A program made the position numbers and the translations under genes. 64,000 nt of DNA from assembly GCF_001424345.1 (NCBI RefSeq), contig NZ_LMPF01000026.1, positions 62,478 to 126,477 on the forward strand, written 5' to 3'. The notes beneath the pieces were generated by a model, which was not told the DNA's origin, made no database searches, and saw nothing but the letters and a program-made list of their open reading frames with translations. Source of the stretch: Burkholderia sp. Leaf177. Lineage in GTDB: Bacteria; Pseudomonadota; Gammaproteobacteria; Burkholderiales; Burkholderiaceae. Shown here one piece after another: positions 9,431 through 18,182 of the stretch. Positions within the stretch are counted from its first letter, which is position 1, and the number at the start of each line of letters is the position of its first letter.

Positions 9431-9509
9431 AAAGTGTCGACACATTTTTACCAGTTTATCGAAGATGATTGCTGGATGGCAAGATTTCGGGAGGAGGTGT
9501 ACACACTTT
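9431..9509. promoter_or_regulatory. Two inverted copies of a 13-bp motif, candidate GntR operators
   Basis: AAAGTGTCGACAC on the plus strand (9431-9443) and AAAGTGTGTACAC on the minus strand (reading 9509 back to 9497) match at 11 of 13 positions. Each contains a palindromic core (GTGTCGACAC, GTGTACAC). They lie in the 226-bp divergent region between the MmgE/PrpD gene and the GntR regulator, where FCD-type GntR proteins usually bind. Confidence 0.5.
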
Positions 9510-9618
9510 GGGCAACGCGAAAGGGATCGTTGGGCCTGCGGCATAAGCATCGCAACCGCCGCTTGCTAGAATCCAGCGCGGCCTGATTCTCGCAATACAG
9601 CACTCGAAAAGGAACGCG

Positions 9619-10326
9619 ATGAACCACGATATCGACAGCAGCATGACCGAAGCGGACGGCGAATCGACGCCTGTTGCGGAGATCGTCGACTGGGTGGCGC
9701 GCGGCATTATCGAGGGCCGGCTGCTGCCGGGCGACGACTTGAACTCCGTGGATCTATCGAAGCGCTTCAACGTGAGCCGCACGCCGGTGCGCGAAGCGCT
9801 GTTCGTCTTGAGCCGCGAGGGACTCGTCGACTGGCCGCCGCGCCATCGGCCGCGGGTGTCGGCGGTCAAGCTGAAGGACGTGCGCGAGATCTATCAGTTG
9901 CGCGGAATTCTCTACGCACAAGTAGCGGCTGCGATAGTCGAGAACGCGACGCAAGCTGATATCGAATCGCTTTGGACAGCGCATGGCCGTCTCGCAGAGG
10001 TTGCGGAGCAGGGCGATGTGGACGGTTATTTCTGGGCGAACGTGGCGTTTCGCGATGAGGAACTTCGAGTGTGCGGCAACGGCATTTTCAAGGAAGTGCT
10101 GGATTCCCTGCGTATGCGCACAAACCGGTTGCGGCGGCTAAGTACGTCGCTTCCAGGACGTCTGCAGCGTTCTTGCGCCGACCATCAGCGGCTTTGCGAA
10201 GCGTATGCGGAACGCGATGGCGTGCTTGCTGCAGCGCTGAACCGGTCGATCGTGATGAGCGCACTTCAGGCGATCGAACTGGCGTGGGATCACGTGCCTG
10301 TAGGTAGCAGCGGTGTCATGCGGTGA
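9619..10326 (+). CDS. GntR-family (FadR/FCD subfamily) regulator
   Basis: A 235-residue regulator. The N-terminal winged helix covers about residues 18-85 (GRLLPGDDLNSVDLSKRFNVSRTPVREALFVLSREGLVDW). The C-terminal all-helical FCD effector domain covers about 95-225, with the usual LRGILYAQVAAAIVENA start and a late H (DHQRLCEAYAERD) as a probable metal ligand. ATG 9619 follows AAGGA. It is divergent from the MmgE/PrpD gene, with paired operator-like motifs between them, so it probably responds to that enzyme's substrate, likely a small carboxylate. Confidence 0.92.
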   Translation: MNHDIDSSMTEADGESTPVAEIVDWVARGIIEGRLLPGDDLNSVDLSKRFNVSRTPVREALFVLSREGLVDWPPRHRPRVSAVKLKDVREIYQLRGILYAQVAAAIVENATQADIESLWTAHGRLAEVAEQGDVDGYFWANVAFRDEELRVCGNGIFKEVLDSLRMRTNRLRRLSTSLPGRLQRSCADHQRLCEAYAERDGVLAAALNRSIVMSALQAIELAWDHVPVGSSGVMR

Positions 10327-10358
10327 CTAGAATGCACCACGCGCCCTCGATGTAAAAG

Positions 10359-10565
10359 TCAGGGCACTGGAATATCTCGAAGTGAAACACGCGCTCCATT
10401 CAACGAATCTGTATTCTCGACCACAAGGCGCAAAGGCTTCGACCGGCCGCTGATGAACCCGCAATACCAGTTCCAGAATTCAGCGTCCGCATAGTCCGGG
10501 CAAGCGTCCAGGGAGTGTCCAAGACGGCCCGCTTTAAATCCTGCCTTCCAAGGGTTCTCGTCCAT
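10359..10565 (-). CDS. Small Rmf/CrpP-like protein
   Basis: A 68-residue protein. Residues 5-42 (WKAGFKAGRLG, DACPDYADAEFWNWYCGF, SGR) follow the G-x-x-A-G…CP(Y)…W-x-x-G-(F/W) pattern of the ribosome modulation factor/CrpP fold. The C-terminal 25 residues match nothing I know. The start at 10565 lacks a strong Shine-Dalgarno. It stands alone between the GntR regulator and an alpha-galactosidase gene. If the fold assignment holds, a role in ribosome hibernation or small-ligand modification is possible. The assignment rests on a short motif only. Confidence 0.5.
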   Translation of the reverse strand: MDENPWKAGFKAGRLGHSLDACPDYADAEFWNWYCGFISGRSKPLRLVVENTDSLNGARVSLRDIPVP

Positions 10566-10774
10566 CGCAGCTGTCCGAGAAAATGTTCTCCACTCCTTAA
10601 TGCTTCACTCCTCCTCACAGTTCTGTTCGCTGCGGCACATATGGGAACGACAGCATCGATCACGTTCGATCTGTTATCTGCACTTCAATAATCGATGCTT
10701 CCTCTTTGATCCATCGTTGAATCAAAATCGCATGCCAGCAAATATGTACGCCAAGTGCTTGCCGGCCTTTCCTC

Positions 10775-12511
10775 TCATGATCCGCAAACGAGTGTAGGGT
10801 CTGCCCAATCGGCCACGTCGTTGGCGACACCGTCTTGTGCATCGGTCACGACCAGCCGAAGAGTCTGATAACCGCTCAGGCTCACACGCACGGTTTTTGT
10901 CGGAGACGATCCGTTGATGACGCCGCTGTCATAGAGCATGGTGTTGTCGGCCCAGACCTGGAAGTCCACGGTCCCCGCGCCTTTCGCTGCAGCGTCCAGG
11001 CCGATATCGCTCTGGAACGAACTGCAGTGGCCGCCGAGACGATAAACCATCTGCGCCGGCGCGCTCACCGTCAAACCATCGCGATACGACGTTCCATTGA
11101 CGATAACAGAGGCCGCCGCGATCGCGCCGACCGGCAAGGCATCGGTGCTCGGCCACACCTTGGCCGCGACCTGACCCGATTGCGTGCTCGCATAGATCCA
11201 GTTCTGAAGTGCGAGCGGCGCGTTGAGCGCAAGGGGATCGGTGCCCGTCAGCTTGAGCAGAACCACGCCGGTTGCCGGCACGCTGGCGCTGAAACTTCCA
11301 GACGATCCACCCGGCGACAGCACCGCGCCAGTCAGCAAATTCGTGACTTGCACGGGTCCGCTCAACGCGAGGTTGGCAAAGTTGACCGTGGCGGTGGCAG
11401 CCGCCGATCCACGATTGAGCATGGCGACAGCGCGCGTGCCGCTTGCTTGCAGCGGCTTGGTCCAGACCTGAAGCGTGGCGGAACTATCGGCGGAATCGGG
11501 CACCGCCTGCAAGGCCAGCGCGTCCTGACTCACCGAGATCGCCCCGGCATTGGTCAGCAACGCAAGCGTGCTGGCGCTCTGGCTGCGGACATCGTTACCT
11601 GCGTTCAGCGGACTCAACATCATTGCCCACATCGCAAAGTGCGCAGTGTCCTGATCCGGCGTCATGCCGCGGCCGACTTCCAGCATGTCCATGTCGTTGA
11701 AATAACCAGGAATTGTCCACGACGCGTCTTTCGCGCTGATATCGATAATCGATGTCACCGAAGCAAACGTATTCGTGATGTCCTGCGAGATGCGGGAGGT
11801 ATCGGCATATGCGGGCACGTACAAGGTGCCGTCCGATGCAAAGTTGGTCGGCAAGGTCTGGTTCGCGCTGTACGGGTTGATGCTGAGGTACATCGGCCGG
11901 CCGGTCGCGGCGATGCCTGCGCGCATGGCCGGGAAGGCGCTGAGATTGCCGCCGCAATAGTCGAGCTTAATGTAGTCAACACCCCAGCTTGCGAAGGTCG
12001 CGGCATCCACACTTTCATGGCCCAGGCTGCCCGCGCCGACGCCTTGCGGATAGGTCGGCGGTCGCGTGCCATGCGCAAGCGCGGCGCAGGTGTTGGCGCC
12101 GCCGGACGTGTATAGCCCGAACTTCAATCCCTTGCTATGGACATAGTCCGCAAGCGCCTTGATGCCGCCTGGAAACGTGGCCGGATTTGCGAAAAGCTGG
12201 CCGGTGGCGGGATCGCGTCCGCCGACCCAACAATCGTCTTGCGTCACGTATTGATACCCTGCCGCGGCCATGCCGCTCGCGGCAATGGTGTCTGCTACCG
12301 ACTTGATGACGTTCTCGTTGACCTTGCAGGCGAACGTGTTCCATGAGTTCCATCCCATGGGCGGCAACGCATAACGTACGGTCGCTTTTGCGATCCCGGC
12401 GTCGGGGCTGCCGGAAGAAACCGCGCCGCCATCGGAACTGTTCCCGCCGCAACTCGCGAGCAAGATAAGAGCTAGTAAAACGTGTACCAGGCCAACCGCA
12501 CGCATCGTCAT
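10775..12511 (-). CDS. GH27 alpha-galactosidase-type lipoprotein with NPCBM domain
   Basis: A 578-residue protein. A lipoprotein signal peptide ends in the lipobox LASC (Cys21), so it is anchored at the envelope. The GH27 catalytic domain spans about 47-400: MGWNSWNTFAC, YQYVTQDDCWVGGRD, GLKFGLYTSGG, nucleophile Asp in WGVDYIKLDYCGG, and acid/base Asp in GYFNDMDMLEVG. A beta-sandwich follows. Residues of about 440-577 resemble an NPCBM carbohydrate-binding domain ending in DVADWADPTLVC. ATG 12511 has GGAG 6 nt upstream. No sugar transporter or regulator lies beside it, so it probably releases terminal alpha-galactose from external glycans as a single-gene unit. Confidence 0.93.
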   Translation of the reverse strand: MTMRAVGLVHVLLALILLASCGGNSSDGGAVSSGSPDAGIAKATVRYALPPMGWNSWNTFACKVNENVIKSVADTIAASGMAAAGYQYVTQDDCWVGGRDPATGQLFANPATFPGGIKALADYVHSKGLKFGLYTSGGANTCAALAHGTRPPTYPQGVGAGSLGHESVDAATFASWGVDYIKLDYCGGNLSAFPAMRAGIAATGRPMYLSINPYSANQTLPTNFASDGTLYVPAYADTSRISQDITNTFASVTSIIDISAKDASWTIPGYFNDMDMLEVGRGMTPDQDTAHFAMWAMMLSPLNAGNDVRSQSASTLALLTNAGAISVSQDALALQAVPDSADSSATLQVWTKPLQASGTRAVAMLNRGSAAATATVNFANLALSGPVQVTNLLTGAVLSPGGSSGSFSASVPATGVVLLKLTGTDPLALNAPLALQNWIYASTQSGQVAAKVWPSTDALPVGAIAAASVIVNGTSYRDGLTVSAPAQMVYRLGGHCSSFQSDIGLDAAAKGAGTVDFQVWADNTMLYDSGVINGSSPTKTVRVSLSGYQTLRLVVTDAQDGVANDVADWADPTLVCGS

Positions 12512-12795
12512 GTTCGTCTCCTGCTACTTTGGGTTCCTAACTAGTAGAAACCGGTACGTAGCTTATCGTGTTCCTATGTTGTGGAACAAGATTAGGACGT
12601 TTAGATAAACACATGCAAGACGCGGCGCAGCGAATCCACATACTAGGATTCGCTTTCGTCGGGGCGCGATATGACCGAGATTAACGAACGCTTACGTCGA
12701 TGCTTTCATTTAGTGTGTGACGCATAGCCTTGGTTTACCCGGCTCGAACGCGTTTGCGAACGACGGGCTTGCGTTCTTCGAAGACAGCGTGTTGT

Positions 12796-13359
12796 TCAGT
12801 CGCCGGAAGCGCGTCTCTCGCGGCCTGAACGCCACGGCGCCATTGCTTCGAAAACGCCGTCGCGTCTTACCAATGCATGCAAAAGCGCGGCGGCCAGATG
12901 AACCACGATCAGCGCGAAAAAGCACAGCGCGAGCGCACGGTGCAGGTTCCACAGCACCGTGTGCAAACCATTGCTGTGCGGCAGGATGGACGGCAAATGC
13001 ATGCCGAACACGACTACAGGATAGTCAGCCGCCGACAACATGCCCCAGCCGAGCAGCGGAAGGCCGATCATCAGCAGGTAGAACGCGAGATGCGAGAGAT
13101 GGGCGGCGAGTTTCATCGGTTCAGGCATGGACGCCGGCAATGGCGGCGCACCACGCGTCAATCTCACCACCAGGCGAATCAACGCGAGCACGAGGATCAC
13201 GATACCCAACGGCTTATGGATGGACACCAGCGAAAGATAATCAGGACGGACAGTGGACACCATCCCGACGCCGATGAAAAGCATCGCCAGAATGCAAATC
13301 GCCATGAGCCAGTGAAGCGCGCGCTGCAACGCGGTGAAGCGACCGTTGTTCGGGGTCAT
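12796..13359 (-). CDS. Cytochrome b561-family membrane protein
   Basis: A 187-residue integral membrane protein with four TM segments. Candidate haem-ligand histidines are visible: ALHWLMA (TM1), SIHKPLG (TM2), HTVLWNLHRALAL (TM3-4) and VVHLAAALLHAL. The family passes electrons across the inner membrane, often from quinol to a periplasmic acceptor. Its ATG overlaps the stop of the catalase-like gene by 4 nt (13356-13359), so the pair is translationally coupled. The cytochrome probably feeds electrons to, or works with, the membrane-tethered catalase-like protein. The C-terminus is Arg-rich. Confidence 0.92.
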   Translation of the reverse strand: MTPNNGRFTALQRALHWLMAICILAMLFIGVGMVSTVRPDYLSLVSIHKPLGIVILVLALIRLVVRLTRGAPPLPASMPEPMKLAAHLSHLAFYLLMIGLPLLGWGMLSAADYPVVVFGMHLPSILPHSNGLHTVLWNLHRALALCFFALIVVHLAAALLHALVRRDGVFEAMAPWRSGRERRASGD

Positions 13360-14417
13360 GGCGTGGCTCCTCCTGCCGGATGGCGCGGATAGTCCTTGTC
13401 CTCGGCGGTGCGCCGGTTGAACGAAACCGAATACGCGGCCGAGCGCGCTGCGGGAAACGGATCGTCCGAAACGTGCATGCCGCTCGGGAGTACGGTCGGG
13501 TCGAAGTTCAGATCGCGACATGGCCCGTCGGCTTCGGGTTCGATGGCGTTGACCACCAGCGTGCCCGCTTCAACTTTGCGTCGGTCGTCCGGCCAGGCCT
13601 TGCTCGGGTCGGCGGTCGGGTCACCGGGATTGGCAACGGTGACGACGAGCGCCCAGTTTTGTGGTCCGCTCTTCACGCGCTGCGTGATGTCCGTTTCGAG
13701 GAAGTCGGCGCCGCGCGCCTTCAATTGATCGGGAGACACGGCTTCGGCCTTCGCGGCCGGCACGAAGGACCAGCGCACGGTCTGATCCTCACCCGCGGCG
13801 TTGGTGAAGACGAAACTGTTCAGGCTGTTGTACTGCTCCTCCGCATACGAAGCCGTCCACGGTGCGCTGCCGGCCCACGCGCCAAAATGGCCGAGCTCCG
13901 GGTGAGCGGCCGCAAAATTCTTCATTGCGTCTGGATCGTTCGTTTTGGCCGATGCCTGAAGCAGGCCATAGAAGGCCTGAGGCGTGGCGACCGGGAAGAA
14001 GGGTGCGTCGATCATCGCCGCGCGCCATTCGCTTCCGCCTGGCGCAACGATGCGCAGGCTGAGGCCGCGTACCCGGACCATCGGGTCCTGCGCTTTGGGA
14101 TCGGGCGTGGCGAGGTTGAATCGCCCGGTAACCGCATATGAGCCCGGTGCGAACATCGGCGCCTTCGATAAAGCCACGGCCGCGCCATTCGATTCGAAGC
14201 TGCCGGTAAAGCAGATGCCCTTGGCGTGATTGCGGCGGAATCCGAGCACGGGTCCGCCCGGAGGCGCCAGTGCATTGACTATCTTCGATGGTGTCAGTCG
14301 TCCTGGCGTGAGCCAGCCCGCCGTGAAGGCGAAGGCCGCGACCAGCGCGACCACGATGATTGCAATCAGGACCAGCGAACGAACTGCGGACGAACTGGAA
14401 GTCGGTGTCTCGGCCAT
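13356..14417 (-). CDS. Catalase-like peroxidase (SrpA-type), membrane-tethered
   Basis: A 353-residue small catalase-family protein. One N-terminal TM helix (about 14-36) would anchor it facing the periplasm. The distal-side His lies in FRRNHAKGICFTGSFES, and the C-terminal DPFPAARSAAYSVSFNRR contains the R-x-x-x-Y type proximal Tyr haem ligand. This is shorter than monofunctional catalases (about 480-700 residues) and matches the SrpA/catalase-family peroxidase group. It is the first gene of a two-gene operon with cytochrome b561. Probable role: removal of peroxide at the periplasmic face of the inner membrane. Confidence 0.9.
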   Translation of the reverse strand: MAETPTSSSSAVRSLVLIAIIVVALVAAFAFTAGWLTPGRLTPSKIVNALAPPGGPVLGFRRNHAKGICFTGSFESNGAAVALSKAPMFAPGSYAVTGRFNLATPDPKAQDPMVRVRGLSLRIVAPGGSEWRAAMIDAPFFPVATPQAFYGLLQASAKTNDPDAMKNFAAAHPELGHFGAWAGSAPWTASYAEEQYNSLNSFVFTNAAGEDQTVRWSFVPAAKAEAVSPDQLKARGADFLETDITQRVKSGPQNWALVVTVANPGDPTADPSKAWPDDRRKVEAGTLVVNAIEPEADGPCRDLNFDPTVLPSGMHVSDDPFPAARSAAYSVSFNRRTAEDKDYPRHPAGGATP

Positions 14418-14562
14418 CGATCTCTCCCGATCAATGATTCGGCTGGGCAGTTATCAAGCAGGGTGGCGACATAGTGCCATTGAACAGCGGAGCGTGCCAA
14501 GTAGCCGCGCGCTTGGGGCCCGGGCTGGTATCGTTTGACGAACGTCGCCGTCAAATTCCAAT

Positions 14563-15027
14563 ATGCCCGATCTCACCGATAACTCTCACCGCCGGCGCGC
14601 CTTTATTGCCGATACCACCGCGCTGATCCTGTTTTTCACGACCACGGGATTGATCAACGAGCGGTTTATCGCGGGGATGAGCTGGGATCAGGTGCTCCAT
14701 GCACGCATCCTGGGCGCGGCCTTGATGGTCCCCGTAGGACGACCATACGGCGTCTGGCGCGACTATCTGATGCAACGCGCTCAAGCCGATAACCGGCTAT
14801 CCCAGGTTCTGTGGGACGGCGTTGCGCTCGTCAGCTTCCAGGTCCCGATCTATGCAGCGATCATCGCGATAAGCGGTGCTTCGGGGCGCGGCTTGTGGTT
14901 CGGCATTCTGGGCGCGACCGTCATGATGCTCGTCCTGGGACGTCCTTATGGCGCCTTTCTGAACGCGGTAAGAAAGCTGTTCGGCCTGCCTCCCGGCGGC
15001 GCTCGTCCAATGAGCCTCGACACCTAG
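14563..15027 (+). CDS. alaE: L-alanine exporter AlaE
   Basis: A 154-residue inner-membrane protein with four predicted TM helices. It has the AlaE hallmarks: an N-terminal RRRAFIADTTALILFFTTTG, followed by two copies of GRPYG (GRPYGVWRDY near 59 and GRPYGAFLNAVRK near 127). It exports L-alanine (and D-alanine) by proton motive force in E. coli. It is divergent from the catalase/b561 pair and transcribed alone. Confidence 0.92.
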   Translation: MPDLTDNSHRRRAFIADTTALILFFTTTGLINERFIAGMSWDQVLHARILGAALMVPVGRPYGVWRDYLMQRAQADNRLSQVLWDGVALVSFQVPIYAAIIAISGASGRGLWFGILGATVMMLVLGRPYGAFLNAVRKLFGLPPGGARPMSLDT

Positions 15028-15321
15028 TTTCGCCATCGGGTTTTCCTCGCTTTTCACTCCAGACAATTGCGTGCCTTGTGCGTTTGCTCTTGCCAGCATC
15101 CCTGTACGCGCTTTCCGCAATCGAGCGGGAATAAATTCGGAGTACGGCCAGTTCTATCTAAATGCGACGCTTCGGCCTTGTCCCGAGTCCCTCCCATCGA
15201 GGGGCTGCGCAATGGGACTGTGACCGTCCGAGCCATTGAAGAACAATGAAGTCCCGGTCAGGCAATTCCATCGATGCAACGCGTGGAATCCGCACACCGC
15301 ACTGATCCACGAGGAGCTGCG
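15028..15321. other. Non-coding stretch upstream of LysE exporter
   Basis: About 294 bp (364 bp to the LysE start if the short leader ORF is not counted). I see no protein-like ORF, tRNA-like fold or clear palindrome. It probably holds the promoter and leader for the lysE-type gene. Confidence 0.6.
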
Positions 15322-15390
15322 ATGTCAATCCGCTTGTCAGTCCGCCTTGCCCGGCTGTTTCTGGTTCCTTCAACCGCGCGTGATTACTGA
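15322..15390 (+). CDS. Possible 22-codon leader peptide upstream of LysE-type exporter
   Basis: ATG 15322 follows GAGGAG with 5-nt spacing, the best Shine-Dalgarno in the region, and opens a 22-residue basic/hydrophobic peptide (MSIRLSVRLARLFLVPSTAR, then DY) ending in TGA at 15388-15390. One base later begins the ATG of the exporter (15392), which has no ribosome site of its own. The arrangement suggests translational coupling. Five Arg codons among 22 could allow sensing of basic amino acids, but this is speculative. Expression is unproven. Confidence 0.4.
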   Translation: MSIRLSVRLARLFLVPSTARDY

Positions 15391-15391
15391 C

Positions 15392-16015
15392 ATGCCGGCC
15401 GGAGCGTGGATCGCTTTCGCCACCGCAACGCTTGCAGCCACCGGCTCGCCCGGCCCGAACGCATTGCTGATGGTTCGGAACACATCGCGATACGGCTTGT
15501 CATCGGCGGCATTCACGCTGTCTGGAAACCTGGCCGCGCGCATTGCGATGGCGACCAGCATCATGCTCGGACTCAGTGCGTTGCTGAGCGCGTCGCCGCT
15601 GTTGTTGATCGTGCTCAGGGCTGCCGGCGCGGCCTATCTGATCTATCTCGGCATCAAGGCGTGCGTGGTGAGGCGCAAACCGAGTACGTCGACGCAACCC
15701 GCGGGCAACACGCGCAAACGGCGTACGGCGTTGTTCCTGGAAGCGTCGGCGGTATCGGCTGCGAATCCGAATACGCTCGGGTTTTTCGCCGCCGTGATTC
15801 CCGGACTCGTCGATGTACGCTCCGCATTGCTCCCTCAACTCGGCACGCTTATCGCAATCGATGCGGCGGTGGTCGTGCTGGTCATGTCGGTGTATGCGGT
15901 CGCCACGCATTTGCTCCACCGGAAGATCTGCGCGCATGACCGCATGCTTCTGATCAAGCGTTGCGGTGGAGCGGTGCTGATCATCGTGGGCGTGATCATG
16001 CTGCCGTTAAGGTAA
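15392..16015 (+). CDS. LysE/RhtB-family amino acid exporter
   Basis: A 207-residue inner-membrane exporter with six predicted TM helices. It has the family's N-terminal motif TGSPGPNALLMVRNTSRYG (residues 17-35) and the mid-protein AVSAANPNTLGFFAAVIPG. ATG 15392 gives the normal family length; the frame is open upstream but with no homology-like sequence. Translation seems coupled to a short upstream ORF. Substrate is unknown; homoserine, threonine, lysine or other amino acids are possible. It lies downstream of alaE, so two amino acid exporters are neighbours. Confidence 0.88.
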   Translation: MPAGAWIAFATATLAATGSPGPNALLMVRNTSRYGLSSAAFTLSGNLAARIAMATSIMLGLSALLSASPLLLIVLRAAGAAYLIYLGIKACVVRRKPSTSTQPAGNTRKRRTALFLEASAVSAANPNTLGFFAAVIPGLVDVRSALLPQLGTLIAIDAAVVVLVMSVYAVATHLLHRKICAHDRMLLIKRCGGAVLIIVGVIMLPLR

Positions 16016-16064
16016 AAAATATAAAAGCGTGTCGCCTTCATCTTCGATGGCCGGACGCATCCGT

Positions 16065-17294
16065 TCAATCCCGACGAGGTCGATGCACCCGCTGCGTCAT
16101 GGCATAAGCCGCCACGGCAGCCGCGATAAAACCCGATGCCGCGCCCACGCCGAGTGACCAGCGCGGACCGGGATGGTCGGCGATCCAGCCTACGATCGGT
16201 GCGCCGATCGGCGTGCCACCGAGCGCGATGCCAAGACGCAGCGCCATCACGCGTCCCCGCATGGCCGGTTCGGTCGAGAGTTGCATCAGCGTGTTGGTTG
16301 CATTGGTAATCGTCAGCGCCGCCACGCCGATGACAACCAGCGCGCCTGCAAACAACCAGTAGTTCGGAGCGATGGCCGCCAGCGTGCAGCCCAGCCCGAA
16401 GGTCAGTGCGCCGATCAGCAGCGACACGAACCTCGGTTTGCCACGGCCTGCCGCGAGCAGGGCGCCAGAGATGGTGCCGATGGCCATGATCGACGACAGC
16501 AGGCCGTAACCGCGGGCATCGGTATGAAAGACCTTCACGGCCATGGTCGATATGAATATCGGAAAGTTCAGTCCGAACGTGCCGATCAGAAACAGCATGA
16601 CCAGGATCGCCTTCAGATCGGGCCGCGACCATACATAGCGGAATCCTTCAGTGAAGCTGCCGTTGGTGCGGCGTGCCCTCGCATTTGCGCGCAATTCGGA
16701 GACGCGAAACAACGACAAGGAGGCGAGGACCGCGATAAAACTGACGCCGTTGATCATGAACGCCCAGCCGGTTCCGACCGAGGCGATGACCACGCCGGCG
16801 ACCGCCGGTCCGATCATCCGCGCGGCGTTGAACGAGGTCGAATTGAGCGCGACCGCGTTCGACAGATCGTCGTCGCCGACGAGTTCCGCGACGAAGGTCT
16901 GGCGCACGGGCGCATCGAATGCCGCGGCGCTGCCGGACAGAAACGCAAACACATAGACGTGCCACAGATGGACGGCGCCCGTGACCGTAAGCACGCCCAA
17001 CGCCAGCGCAAGCGCGCCCATTGCCGCCTGCGTGGCGATCAGGAGCTTGCGCTGGTTGTAATGATCGGCCGCGAAGCCTGTCCAGGGCAGCAGCAAGAAT
17101 TGCGGGCCGAACTGGAGCGACATGACCACGCCCACCGCCGATGCGTTGTGATGCGTAAGCTGGGTAAGCACCAGCCAGTCCTGCGCGGTGCGCTGCATCC
17201 AGGTTCCGATGTTGGACACCAGCGCGCCGGCTGCCCAGACCCGATAGTTGTAGCTCCTCAGCGAACGGAAGACGCCCGTGGCCGCTGCGCTCAT
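16065..17294 (-). CDS. MFS transporter (EntS/DHA3-type)
   Basis: A 409-residue protein with 12 predicted TM segments. It begins SYNYRVWAAGALVSNIGTWMQRTAQDWLVL and includes DAPVRQTFVAELVGDDDLSNAVALNS, both typical of the EntS-like DHA3 branch of the major facilitator superfamily. Its ATG overlaps the stop of the upstream small membrane gene (17291-17294). It is the last gene of a marR-led operon, so it probably exports a drug-like or phenolic compound sensed by that regulator. Confidence 0.92.
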   Translation of the reverse strand: MSAAATGVFRSLRSYNYRVWAAGALVSNIGTWMQRTAQDWLVLTQLTHHNASAVGVVMSLQFGPQFLLLPWTGFAADHYNQRKLLIATQAAMGALALALGVLTVTGAVHLWHVYVFAFLSGSAAAFDAPVRQTFVAELVGDDDLSNAVALNSTSFNAARMIGPAVAGVVIASVGTGWAFMINGVSFIAVLASLSLFRVSELRANARARRTNGSFTEGFRYVWSRPDLKAILVMLFLIGTFGLNFPIFISTMAVKVFHTDARGYGLLSSIMAIGTISGALLAAGRGKPRFVSLLIGALTFGLGCTLAAIAPNYWLFAGALVVIGVAALTITNATNTLMQLSTEPAMRGRVMALRLGIALGGTPIGAPIVGWIADHPGPRWSLGVGAASGFIAAAVAAYAMTQRVHRPRRD

Positions 17295-17620
17295 GAACGT
17301 TCTGGCTTGGCACCGCCATGGAAGCGTCCAAACAGCCGCGCGCACAGCAGTCCCATGGCGAGGATGCCGAGCCCGAATGGAACGGCATCGGCGGTGATCT
17401 TCAACTCGAAATCGCCGATGCGGAAGATCAGCATGTAGCTCACAACGAGATTAAAAAAGCCCCAGAGCACATTCACCATCGACGACGAAAGGCCTTGCCC
17501 GCGCGGCTTGGCGAACGGGCTTTGAAACGGTTCTCCCCTTACGCCGCTGACAAAATGCGGCACGGCGTTCGTGAGAAAAACGCCGCCGAAGAAATACGGC
17601 ACGAGATGCAGGGAGTTCAT
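17291..17620 (-). CDS. Small conserved membrane protein
   Basis: A 109-residue protein with three hydrophobic segments (near 5-25, 48-70 and 78-98). It has a distinctive N-terminus (HLVPYFFGGVFLTNAVPHFVSG) and a short FGRFHGG tail. I recognise the type as a conserved hypothetical found with transporters but know no function. It is coupled to the MFS gene by a 4-nt overlap and lies 95 bp downstream of marR, making it the middle gene of the operon. Confidence 0.8.
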   Translation of the reverse strand: MNSLHLVPYFFGGVFLTNAVPHFVSGVRGEPFQSPFAKPRGQGLSSSMVNVLWGFFNLVVSYMLIFRIGDFELKITADAVPFGLGILAMGLLCARLFGRFHGGAKPERS

Positions 17621-17715
17621 TTTCGGGTGCTTCCTATGTTGAGGAAATCGACGACGATGAGCGCGGTGTTCGGATCGGGCGTGGCAAGCACCATTTTTGA
17701 AGGGTCTGGAAATGG

Positions 17716-18168
17716 CTAGAAGTCGGCAAGCCGTTGCAACAGTTTCACAGCCGCCGCGAGTTCGCTCTGTTCCTCGGGCGACAACTGCGCCTGCAAGGCC
17801 CGTAACAGCCAGTCCTCTTTGGCGGCGCGACTCGCCTTGACGGTCTTCCGGAACGTGGGCGTCAGTGCGATGAGCGTCTTCCGGCCATCGGCTGGATCCG
17901 GCTCGCCGCTGACCGCGCCCATGGTCTCGAGACTGGCGACCGTGACGCGCATGGATTGCGGCCGCACGCTTTCCGCGCGGGCGAGCGTGGAAACGGTTGC
18001 GGGCCCGTCGCGATCGAGACGCAGGAGAACCGACTTCTGGGCGGACGTGAAGTCGCCTGGATGCGCCTGTTCCCGCAAGCGTCGAATCAATTTGCCGATG
18101 GAAATGCGCAACTCGCCGGCAAGCGCCGTCAGCTCGGGAGTGTCTGAAGCGGGTGATTGTTTGACCAT
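17716..18168 (-). CDS. MarR-family regulator
   Basis: A 150-residue winged-helix dimer-type regulator. The recognition region is ATVSTLARAESVRPQSMRVTVASLETMGAV (about 57-86) with a beta-wing EPDPADGRKTLIALTP. It leads an operon with a small membrane protein and an MFS exporter. A 38-bp near-perfect palindrome sits 14 bp upstream of its start, in the divergent gap to lpxA, strongly suggesting autoregulation and possibly control of lpxA. Confidence 0.93.
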   Translation of the reverse strand: MVKQSPASDTPELTALAGELRISIGKLIRRLREQAHPGDFTSAQKSVLLRLDRDGPATVSTLARAESVRPQSMRVTVASLETMGAVSGEPDPADGRKTLIALTPTFRKTVKASRAAKEDWLLRALQAQLSPEEQSELAAAVKLLQRLADF

Positions 18169-18182
18169 GGGCGGAGACTAAC

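Noticed and set aside
10835..12115. 426-codon plus-strand frame opposite the alpha-galactosidase
   Set aside because: Arg/His/Gln-rich composition typical of antisense reading in GC-rich DNA; the GH27 motifs are on the other strand.
16173..17438. 421-codon plus-strand frame opposite the MFS gene
   Set aside because: Strongly charged with no hydrophobic core; shadow of the transporter gene.
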